From Plazaster borealis (lineage: Eukaryota; Echinodermata; Asteroidea; Forcipulatida; Labidiasteridae): a stretch of 64,000 bases of DNA. The notes beneath the pieces are model-generated. The model was not told where the DNA came from. It saw only the letters and a list, made by a program, of their open reading frames with translations, and made no database searches. Every line of letters starts with the position of its first letter. Positions within the stretch are counted from its first letter, which is position 1. The stretch is taken from NCBI GenBank assembly GCA_021014325.1, contig CM037461.1, positions 24,351,376-24,415,375 of the forward strand, in the 5' to 3' direction. The translations under genes and the position numbers were made by a program. Shown here in pieces: positions 1 through 12,200 of this stretch.

Positions 1-117
1 ACCACGGCCACCATCACATCTGCAGGAATTGTATAGTGTCTTGAACAGAAGGAAAGGGCGTACAAAACACCACGGACACCATCACATCTGCAGGAATTGT
101 ATAGTGTCTTGGACAGG
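1..117. repeat. 68-bp direct repeat, about 1.7 copies
   Basis: The stretch from accacgg to gtcttg.acag at 1-48 recurs at 69-116 with few changes. It reaches the window edge, so the copy number is unknown. Confidence 0.75.
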
Positions 118-141
118 AGGTACTGTATGACGGATACTTAC

Positions 142-217
142 ATAGTCAACAAACCAGAAACGTAGCGTACAACGAGCGCTGGTTGGTCCAAGTAGAGGGC
201 TCTCTAGAATAATGGGG
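142..217 (-). CDS. Exon 80: MAM25 segment b, partial
   Basis: [24 protein letters not shown]: the C..FWY core of a MAM b segment. Acceptor atcag, donor TAT|gtaagt, entry phase 2. The match to exon 79 is unresolved. The rest of MAM25 lies beyond the left edge. Confidence 0.75.
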
Positions 218-3200
218 CTGATGAAATTACCATTCCCTGTGCTTAACTTCATAAAGAAACCTGAATCAAAACATTGTCAGAATATTAGATTCATTAATCA
301 AGGAACTCCTTTAAGGTGTCTAAGGTCGTATCCGAATTGGTGGCTACAGCTTCGGCTATGACTGTTGCTAATGCTGTCCTATACTTCACGCATGATGACG
401 CAGCGATCCAGCTGTAGTCGTAGCTGCAGCTGCCATTTTGGATATGGCCTGAGACTGTAAAGCCCAATTCGTACTTCATAGACCCTTGGCGTTGGCCGCC
501 ATCGCTGAGGTCAAACAATGGAAATGCGTCTGCATGTATGTGCAGTGCACAGCTCTCAGCCAATAATAGGTCTTCATTGACCTCCGTTGAGGGCGCTGTT
601 TTGGTCTTGAGATGTCATATTAATAGCGGTCTATTAAATGCAAAGCAAATTTGACTAACAAATTGGCAATGAACAGTTTGCTCAAGCTGAACCATGCTCC
701 ACTTTTGCGAAACGTTCTGTATTTATCTTATCTTGTTTTACCAGGGTAACCCCATCAGTTGTCAAAGATCTAATCTCTCTGAGGGCCTTGAATGAACACT
801 ATAGACGATGTGACCTCTGTTTACATTCAAACCGCCCTCTGTTGACAAAACACTGTCCAAGTAATTTCCCGCCGGGCAAGAAGACGCGTACTCATGGTAA
901 GATTGCGTGTACTTTCATGATGAACGACAAGAAGTTAACGACTAGCTAGCTAACTGGCTGTCAACTACACAAAGGTTTTGCCCGGCCACATGCCCGCGCA
1001 TCATGTTATGGTTTTCAAGTGATGTCGGAGGTCACATCGTCTATACAAGGACAAAAAAAAGAAGCTGTTTATACAATGATTACATACAGTATTTACAAAA
1101 AATTTGCTCAATTAAATATAAAAACAAAAAGAACAAATGAAATCAGGACAAATCCTGAGAAATTGCAGGTCTGCATTATATCATGCTAAATAATGTCAGA
1201 TTAACAGACGTTTCTGTAAACTCAAACTGACCAGATCCTGTTGTGTGATCCCCGCTTGGTATAAGTCCAGCTACTCCTCGTTGACGAGACCAAGCCAAGC
1301 TCCCTGTACTAACATCATTGTAACCACACTGATCCAACATCTCAAAGTCACATGGTCCTGTAACCACAACAAGATCACAAAAGAAAATAAGAATTGAAAT
1401 AAATGAAAACAGACAAGATTATGTTTAGATGACTCAATTGGTAGAGTGCCAGCACATTAACCCGGAGGTCGCACGTTCACGTCCTGCTCTAGTCAATTTT
1501 TCTTTGTTCACCCTAATTTTTTTACAAATTTACCCAGTTAGTTTTCCTTGTGGTTTATTCTCGATATTTGAAATAAAAAGTTGCATCCCCCTTTGGAGAT
1601 CCCTCTGCTGCCACATTCCAGGTTGTATTGTTAACTTGGGTGCGATACTGGCAGTTACAGGTTGTTTGGCTTCTGACTGGCACCCCCGAACAAAGTTTAA
1701 AGAGCATTCCTGTTAACAATTTTTTCGCTCAAGTAGCTGTTTAACCCTTTAGAGACCATTCATTTCTGTATAATCATCACAAAACGCCCTGACATTGCTA
1801 ATAATTGTTCATTTCTTTAATCAAATTTGTCAGTAAAAATGTCAACAGAAATAACATGAAACAGAAAATTTTGTTTTGTGTTTAACATAATACATTACAA
1901 AATTTGACATCCGAACATGACCTTTACTTTGACCTCTCTATGTGAATGGAAGTAGGTCAAACCTAGTGGCTGTTTACGGCTGCTGTGGTCATTTTGGTAC
2001 AAGCCGCATGTGGCCGCTATGGTCTCTATAGGGTTAACTTACCACAATTGGCTTCATCCTCAGCACCAGGGCAATCTGCCGTCCAATCACATCGCTGCGT
2101 CTGATTGATACATTCTCCAGTTACACACTGCCAGTTACCTTTGCCACATGGGCTGATGGTAGTTGTTGGTTGTCTGGTTGGACCAACTGGGAAGATATCT
2201 AAGATGTTACAAAATAGAAACAAACTTGAATAATAATAATAATAAAAGGCAGTTATAAGGAGCTTTTAAACAAAGTACCAAAGAGCCTAAGACCATAGAC
2301 TGTGCAAGTCTGATGCGTATTCAAATATTTTTGGGACCACTATGGTCCCATCTAAATTGCTTTAATGCGTGAAGGAAACAAACACACGCTGTTTAACAAG
2401 TCCCAATGATTGAATACGCATGAGACTTGCACAGTCTATTACTACCTCACTTCATCCAGCTAAAGACATACTGATAAACTTGAGGAAAAAAACCCTCAAA
2501 AAAACTATGATGTGATTTTAATCATTCATTCTGTATAATTATAGGCACACCCAGATAGTTTTTTTTTAAAAATAAAATTCAATAAACAGTAGACTTCATA
2601 GATACTCTCTTGGAAAAGACGAAAAATTCTTAATAGACCCCTTGCATATGATGTCACAAGCTAAAACAACGCCCTCATTGGCTGAGAGTTAAACGTGGCG
2701 CGAACCTCGTACATGTTTCTATTGTTTGACCTCAGTGACAGCAGCCTATGCAAGGGGTCTATTCAGGACATGACGTTAACTACGACCTTTTTGGTTGGAT
2801 GACAGTAGGTCAAGCCTTACGGCCACTGTGGGCATTTTTATACAAACAGCTTGTGGCCGGCCCATTTTAATATATTTCTTTCACATTAATCCCATGTTAA
2901 ATGCAAACTAAATGTTTAGGTTCTTTTGATTATTTCCGAGGTACTTACTAGATGAACGTTTACAATCTGGAGTGAATGATGAATCATCGATAGCGATGTC
3001 GCCATCAGGACCGCTGCCAACAACAGCTTCCAAAATCACCTAAAAAAGTTAAATAATCAATAAATTACCTTAAGCAGCATGTCATGCAATTTTTGAACGT
3101 ATGCTAAACCCCATGACTTTACCAAGTGTGGGTAGTTTTATACAAACAAAGCCCTGGCGAACGAGGTGAGGGGAGTGGGGTGCTACAACCTTCCAAGAAA

Positions 3201-6200
3201 TTTTACCAGTCAACCATGTCAGCCTCTGCAGGTATTAGACCATACAAGTCTCACTCATATTCGAACGTCAGGCCCCGTTAAAGAGCAGCACAATTTTGTT
3301 TCCTTCATAAAATGAAGGAATGGATGATGGAAAGCAAGGTTCCATAAAATAATCAATTATGTGCGAGACTAGTGTGAGAGTATTGGAGCTCTTAATCAAC
3401 TAGAGCAAGGGCTCATCCAGAATAAAAGGATGTTGAATAGAATTCTTTATTGTGTCCACATTTACAAAAATACCGGAGCTCTTTCTTTCCTAGAACCCTT
3501 AATTGTTTTATTCTCAGATGATTCTGATTATAGTGGAAACAGGAAAGCCGTGTCAGTTGGCAAATTGGCTTCCAAAGAAAAACAATTCTTCGTCTTACTG
3601 AGCTGAACTAAGGGTACACAACAAGAGAATTAACTGGGAGATAATTTGATAAAGAAAATTTGTTAAGCTGTTAGTTGGCAAATAGTCTTCCATACATCCT
3701 CTCAAAGAAATTTCCTTCACCTTGTCCCAGTACAGAACCCAAATCTTTCAAACCAGACCGAACAAGACCAAACTAGAAGAAGATATCGAGACAGCTTGAG
3801 GGAGAACCATAACCCAATCTCATGGAGCTTGTTAGCACAACAAAATCTTGCTTATCAGAATTAGGTTACCAGCCAAAATGCCATATAGTTTTCATTGTTG
3901 TGACTGGAGTCCTACCAACTTCTTGCTAAGAAAAGCCACATTTTCTGCTTCCCAACACTGTGAACTTTTTGCCCCTACCTGAAAGTCTTGAGATGATGTA
4001 AGGATAACGTCAATCCTCTCCCAGTAATCTCCTGTTTGACCGGAACGTGAGAATAAAACATCCTCCTCTCCGTTCACTTCAGTCCAAGATTTAATCCTAA
4101 GGGAGTTGACATCCGGACCGAACATGTGGAACCATAGACGAAGCTGGCAAAACAATCAAAGAAATTATTTACATATTCAGAACCAATCAGGAGGGAAGAG
4201 AAAGTAAGAGAGTTTTAAATAATGTAATGGTAAACATCATGTGGTATGTGATATTGTTTTAAGTAGAGAAAGCTCTTCTGAGAAAGCAGGCTTGTGTTTG
4301 ACGAACGCCCTTTAGGCATTCAGTCTTAAAGGCAGAGTAAACTTTTGGTAATTGTCAAAGACCAGTATCTTCACTTGGTGCATCCCAGGCATGAAATAAC
4401 AAACCTGTGAAAATTTGGGCTCAATTGGTCATCAAAGTTGCAAGAAAATAACAAATGAAAACAACACCCATGTTGCATAGAATTGTGTGCTTTCAGATGC
4501 CCGAGACCTGAAACCTTTCTCAGATTCAAATGTTTGGGTGAAAAATTACTTCTTTCTATAAAACTACACTACTTCAAAGAGTGTCGTTTCTCACAATGTT
4601 TTATAATATCAACAGCTTTCCATTGCTCTGTACCAAGTAAGTTACAACTTGTAGAGTAATTACCAAAAGTACACCCTGCTTTTAAACAGCCACAGCTACA
4701 CATGTATGTCTATATAAGCTGTTTAATACCAGGTAAACATGGTCATGTGACCACCTTTCATCCAATAGGACTGCTTAAACCTTTTGGGGGTATTAATGAA
4801 GGAGGATTTAAGGCCTTTCTGTATGAATGTCCGAGTTTAAGATTGGATGAGACGGTTGTTTTCTGTACCTGACAATCTCCTCCTGGTTGTACTCCTTGAA
4901 GTGCTGGGCTCACCATGCGAGCTTTCTCACCATCATCTTGGTTACTAGCATCAATGAAAATATAGCTTCCTACAAATCAGATTAAATATTTGGAGATAAG
5001 TTAATGTATGGTTGATTTCTCTGAGTCTGAGTGATATCCTACTTTCGCTTCTAAGCAGTGGCGTAACTAGGGGGGGGACACTTTGCATGGTGGGAAAACA
5101 ATGTAGAAACTAAGGTGCAGTAACATTATGTAAATAGGATTTGAAACTTTGCATGGTAGAAAAACAATCTGGTCCAAATTTTATAAAGTTGTTAAGCAGA
5201 AAATACTGCTTAAAAGATTTCTTTGCTAAGAAAAAAAATTAGTGGGGCACCAGTCGCAACAGTGTAAACTTTATGGAATTTTGGCTGGTAACTTGTTTCT
5301 GCTAAGCTAGGTTTTTCTGTACTTTGGAAGCTGTTGTGCTTACAGGCTTTATGAAATTGTGCCCTGGAAACTAAGGTAAGTGGTAACACCACGAATAGGG
5401 TTCAAAACTTTCCATGAATGGAAAACAATTTGATTATCTCTTGAATGAGTCAGAGTGTTCTCAAAAACTAACACTGGTGTAACTTGACGAATAGATTATT
5501 TTGATCCTTTCAGACCTTCACCATGGTGCGGCCATCTTGATTCTCTCCCATTCAAATCAATGTAACCAAACCGAGGCTGGAAGGGTAAATAGTCTGGTTC
5601 CTTTTTGTAAAATGACTTATAGCATTCATTACTGTTATTGGATACAGGGAACATGACCAAGATAAACTCTTTGATTATTCTACAAACCTGTTGGTCCATT
5701 TGTAGTATGGTCTCTCAGGGGTCCTGTGGCTAGATCGTTGGGACTGGATGGCCCAGATCTTCTTGACCAATCAAAATCATCGTCCTGCAGTTGCTGCCAG
5801 TCGCAATAATCCGCATCAAAGTTACAGCGATCATACGGTGATTGTGAAGCATCTATTTGATACATTTCAAAAATAAAATTAATTTATTTATTAAACTGAC
5901 AATTGGAATGTTTGAGTTGGAATCCAGTTTATAGGCATGTGGATCTTTGAAAACAAGGCAATAATGAAGCTGTTTATTTTAGTAACTGACAAACTCACCA
6001 CAAACAGACAGAGCTTCATCAGAGTAATCACCACAATCATCACTGAAATCACACACTCTATCTTGACTGATACAAGCCTGGCTGGTAACTCACCACAAAC
6101 AGACAGAGCTTCATCAGAGTAATCGCCACAATCATCACTGAAATCACACACTCTATCTTGACTGATACAAGCCTGGCTGGCACATCGGAACTGGTTTGAT

Positions 6201-9200
6201 GCACAGCTTCCAGAAACTGGTTCTAAATACAAAAAAAAATAAACAAATCAATTTAGTTCCTTTAACAACTTTTACTCCCACCTCTAATAACTATGCTGAG
6301 ACAAGAAGTACACAATCACCCAGGGGTACACATTTACCCAGGGGTATAAATGGGTACCTGTGAGTGTAGAGGTTGATATTGTGTTTGAAAAAGCCTACTG
6401 AGCGCCACGGCAGCTCGGGCTGTATACTCCCCAGGGAGCTGAGAAACATTGCAGGAATGTTTTTGGCCCAATGACCAGAGCACTAATGCGCTATGTAAGA
6501 ACTAGTTATTATTCATTATTATTAATCAACGTACCTTGCTGAAACCTTCCTAGAATTACATGTACATAAAAACTCAAGGTTGGCGAAACCAATAGGAAGT
6601 GACAAACTTTGCAAGTATCGCACATCGTCGTGTGTCCAAAGGAAGGACATATCAAAATTTATAAAAATAAAAGCATTTATACCATACGTCATTTCGGTTG
6701 GTAGGTTGTTTACAAGAGCTACTTCTATCTTTTCAACTAGAATAAAAAAGACTTTAAACTGAATTCCACATTAAATTTACTCTTGTAAATCCCACCCAAT
6801 GCTAGATTATGCAAGTATGCCCAACCAATCAGGCCTACACTTATGAGCAGGCAAGCCATTCCACCAGACATTATTCAAACTTAACCGCAAAATAATTATT
6901 TGTCCACCAATAATCCTGTACTTTGTCTTTAACAACTTGATATAAAGTCTACCCTTGACATTGACCCTTTACCTGGCACACCACAACCACTGAAGCTGAT
7001 ATCATCAATAGCAATGTCTCCTAGAATGCTGAAACTCCGGTAAGCTTGGAATAAAACCTGAGAGTCAATAACACAAGACAATAAATCACGGTAATCTTGT
7101 TATAATACCTCATATTTTTGTTTGTAGTGTTGTGCCAGTGAAGAAGTGTACTACAATAAAAAAATCAAATTCAATTGACGTACAACTACCACCAAGGGAA
7201 ACTATAGAAAGATAGATAATACAATTATTTCACACTGACAACAACATGCCGTATTTACATTGCAGTACAGCAATACTTAACGTTATATTGTCATGTCATT
7301 GCAAAAGTGTTGTATCTCCAAAAATAGCACTTACGCTACGCGCGAGTTTGAAACTGTCAAAACATTGTATCTCGCTTAAAATAGCCTGGCCGTACACACA
7401 AAGCAAGTATGTGCCAAGATACACCGTTTTTGCCAAGTTTTACACTGACGCGGCGATATATACAATACAGCAATACAAATGAAAATATAGCTACGTGTAC
7501 AATGATAATAAAGATCAGCATGTAGGAAAATAGTAAAGAAAAAAATCTTTTGTATCTAAGAAACAAAAAAGCTTTGCTATCCCAATATCTACAAAATTCT
7601 GAATTTTGAGCACTTTTTGAGTAGCAAATAAACCAAACTTACATAGAACTCATTTGGAATCCGTCCAATAGCAGCTACCCCCTCATTCCAGCGATTTCCT
7701 TGGTCCCCTGTCAGCAGCAGTGGGAGCATAACATAACCATACTCTGCAACCAACACATTCAAATCACCGATGTCCGTCCCTTGCATGTGATACCAGAATC
7801 GCAACTCACAGCTTGCGGCCGCGTTCCGCAAAGTTGGACTATGAAACTCAGCCCACGCTGATCCGGTGTTAGAGCTGGAGGCCACATACATATACCAACC
7901 TAGATAAACACAAGTAGAGACAAGATGAAAGTTATGTACTACCATTATTTCAGAACTAAGTCGGCTCGGGAATTCCAAAATCTTCTTTGCGGCAGTAGAA
8001 CAAATAGCAAGACAAGAGTGATGAGAGTGGGCTTTGAGTCTCCGGATTAACGTGCCGACGCTCTACCAACTGAGCTTTCTAGCCCTAATGTAGGTGGTCT
8101 CCCTATTTATTTTTCTCTCAATATCTTTGTTTGGGGTGCCAGTCAGAAGCCATTCAACCTGTAACTGCCGTGTAGCAAGGGATCACACCCAAGTTTACGA
8201 TACAACCTGGGAAGCGACAGCAGAGGGATCACCTTATAGAGATGCAACTTTTTAATTCAAATATCAATTAATAAACTGCAAGGGAAACTGACTGGGTAAA
8301 TTTTTAATTAATTTGGGGTTGAACAAAGAAAAATTGACAGGAGCTGGATAAATTTATAAAAGATTTAGCATGTACTTGACCTTGTGCTGTGAGCGTGGTA
8401 TGATCATAGGTTGGTCCTGTGTTTTGGGACGGTGTTGCACCACGGTAACGAATCCAAGTGTAGGATCCACTGCCATAATTCATCCAGTTACATTCATCAG
8501 TCTCGAAGGTACATTGATGACCTGAATGGGACAAGAATAACATACATGCATCAGTGTTTAAATCAATATTATATTAAAGGCGGGGTACACTTTTGATAAT
8601 TGTCAAAGACCAGTATCCTCACTTGGTGTATCCCAACAGATGCATAAAATAACAAACCTGTGAAAATTTGTCCTCAATTGGTCATCGAATTTGCAAGAAA
8701 ATAATGAATGAAAAAACATCCTTGTTGCATAGAATTGTGTGCTTTCAAATGCCTGAGAAAGGCTTCATGCCTGAATCCTTCCTCAGATTCAAATTGTTTG
8801 GTTAAAAATACCTCTTTCTCTAAAACTACACTACTTCAAAGGGGGTCAATTCTCACAATGTTTTATACTATCAACAGCTCTTCAGTGCTCTTTATCAAGT
8901 CAAGTAAGTTTTTATGGTCATTAACTTGTAGATAATTACCGAAACGTTACCCTGCCTTTACAAATCAGCAACCTCCCTTGAGCTCAGAGGAGGCCCAAAT
9001 CAAATGACTAACCATTTTTCAGTTGATAAATCAGGATTTATTACTCCCTTCTTGATAATTACTTTATATACCCAAGAAATTTCACAATTCTGGAACTCAA
9101 AGTTCGTACCATTCAGACACCTATTCCAAAGGTTTTTTATTGTCTGAAAAATTGTCATTAAACAAATTGTTATGAAACATTTACCACAAGCTTCTTCATC

Positions 9201-12200
9201 CTTTCCATTACTGCAGTAATTATTGAAGTCACACGTCTGATCTTGAGATGCGCATTTTGAGGAACCGTCATCGCAAACTGTATAACAAGCATCTACAGGA
9301 TCTGCACATCAAACAAATTTTATTTTATTTAATGTTCACATTATTATTAACAGGTACTAGTCGTACCCAGCAGTACCTTTGCAGAATTGGTGCTGCTACT
9401 TCTGATCTGTGTGTTTGCGGAACCATGCAGACTATGAACCACATGATCCAGGAATGTAAAATCTTCCGACCCCCAAACAGTGCTACTGGCCTGATGACCC
9501 TTGATGACCCATCAACTGGCTCTCCTCAGACTAGGGCCCAATTTCATAGAGCTGCTTAAGCAGAAAATACTGCTTAAAAAATCCCTGCTTAGCAATAATT
9601 AGCAGGATACCAGTCACAAATTGTACATATGACATGGTAGTTTGGCTGGTTACCTTATTCTGGTTAGCATAATTTTGTTTTGCTTAGCTAATTCTTGTGC
9701 TAAGCAGCTCTATGAAATTGAGCCCTGCCAGTCTAAATGTTCTATGGACGCAAAGCCTTAGGTCCTGTGTGTTGCTTAACGCATTTAAAAGAACCCAGTT
9801 ACACTTATCATTAAGAGAAGGGGTTTGCCCCGGTGTTTCTGGCAGTGGCTGCTGAATGCGCCGCAGCACCTTGTTTAACCTTATAAGTTGCTACAAAAAT
9901 TTGTCTCATAATTCATAAACAACTTCAAAGCCTCTCTTAAGAAGTGTTTATATTTGTTCAAGCACCTTGAGCACATTATTGGTGGATAACTGTGCTATAT
10001 AAGACTCCAATATTATTATTATTATTACGTCAGTGAATTGGGTCCACACATTGATTATAAATTCAAGAAATGTTACAGCTTTTAACACCTACCTGGACAA
10101 ACTCCATTTGTAACTACGACATCATCAAGAGCTATATCACCACTAAACGATGATCCAATCACAGCTTGGAATGCAATTCTGAATGCTACGCTATCCGTCA
10201 ACGACAGCGTTACTCGTCCAACTCTCCAGAGATCACCTAGGTCCTGATCCGCTGACCAGACTGTCTGCCTCGGGGTCGTGTCATAAAGAGGCAGAGTCCA
10301 GACATTTAAGGTACCAATCTGCCCACCGTACATGTGATACCAGAACTCCAGACAGTAGTCAGCGTAATCGAAGACACCGGATGTGAGGATAGCGGAGTCA
10401 CCTTGGACTCTAGGGGAGGAGGCCTCAGCATACATGTACGTCCCTGAAGATTGACATTCAAAAGATTACACAATGAGGGCTTTATGTACTGATAATGTTA
10501 CGTTATGCACAGCAAGTACCTGGGCCCAAGTTCTTGGCTCTGCTTACTGCCGAATTCTGTGCTCACGATCACCATTCTCCGCTTACTGTGCAAGCGCCAA
10601 ATTTCTGTGCTAGCTGTGTAAGCGAGGAATGCATAGTAAGGTGGAGTACACCCGTGAAATACGCTTGACGTAAGCCTGACGTAAGCACGGAATTCCCTGC
10701 TTCCGTAAGCGCTGATTTTTTGCCTACGGTAAGCAGAGCCAAGAAATAGGGCCCTGCCTTTTCCTTTTTAACCTGGGGTCGATTTCACAAAACTCTTCCT
10801 AACTTAGGACTAGTCCTATGCAATGCTAAGAGATAGGACTAGTCTTAAGTTAGGACCAGTACTTAAGACTAGTCCTATCTCTTAGCATTGCCTAGGACTA
10901 GTCCTAAGTTAGGAAGAGTTTTGTGAAATCGACCCCAGGGCTCATACCTCAAAATTCTTCACTCCAGCGCCTGTAAAGCGCACAATTATACTGGCTGTAA
11001 GTGAAGAATTCCGGGATAAGTAGCGTCATGAACTTGGGGCAAGTGGTAATCACAGATTCCGCGGCTGTGATTGGCCAATGAAAAATGAGGCGGGGCTTAC
11101 TGGATCGGTGTATTGATGGCACTGCGCCGGTAGCCTCATTTTGGATTACTATGATGATTTCATGCAGAAATATTAAGAAAGGCGTATGCACGATGCAAGA
11201 TGCAAGTATGAATATTTTACCAAATGCGCTTCCCAGTGTATGGTCAATAGAGGGCCCAGTATTATCAGACAACGTCCCTCCTTGCTGTCTCATCCAATCA
11301 AAATCATCCGTTCCATCGTTACTATTCATCCATGTACATGTGTCACCGGTTTCAAAGTTGCAATTGCCGAAGGGATTGCAGGGACCATCTCGAATGCGAA
11401 TATCATCGATTGAGATGTCACCTTGAAACGATTGGCCAGTAACAGCTTCAAAGACCACCTGACAAAAGGAATGAAAATTAGATTTAGTGGTGCATGGTTG
11501 TTATGGTAATGCAAGCTAAGCTCATGTAAAGAAATTATTTATATGTTAGGCGACTATTTTCCTGAAATCCATCGACTCTTTGACAGATACATTTTATTGA
11601 GTCATTTGAAATATAAAAGGAAAAACTGGATAAGGTTAGGCCAAACAAACCAAAATAGATATTTATCAATTTGTTTAACAATCGCGACACTCCATGCAAA
11701 AACCAGGCACAAAATATGATTGTAGGATTTTAACAAGAGTTACATGTATTAACAAAGTATTTATTTTAATCTAAAGGAAAAAATAGAATTAGCTGCTGCA
11801 AGCTGCTTACCAACCGACCTACGGTATAAATGAAAAAATAGTTAATGGCCTGATGTTTCGACCCTAGCAGAGTCTGTGTGCTTTCTGCCTCTCTCTCTTT
11901 TCATCTCTTTCCACTTGACATTATACCTGTTTATGTGTGTTGTGTTGTCATTTAGCCTTCGAGAAAGACTCTGCAAGGGTCGAAACCTCAGGCCATTAAC
12001 TATTTTTTAGGAGAGTCAAACTTACTTGGAAATCCACACTGGATGACAAAGTAACCTCTGCCACATACCACTCACTGTAGACGGTGTAATCTTTAGACCA
12101 CAGTGAGATATAGTTACTGGATTCCTTCTGATAAACAGTTAGCAGACCGATGTCTGCGCCAAAATTATGATACCTTGAAGTAAAAGTGACAACGTTGATT

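Noticed and set aside
1..120. Segment c exon of MAM25 in the 68-bp repeats
   Set aside because: A ctgcag acceptor is present, but phase 0 after exon 80 gives an early stop, so I could not support it.
294..563. Minus-strand frame of 89 residues
   Set aside because: Lies in a family G interspersed repeat and shows no MAM, LDLa or other known pattern.
9248..9559. Plus-strand frame as a host gene
   Set aside because: Part overlaps LDLa4 on the other strand; the rest is a retrotransposon remnant followed by a MITE.
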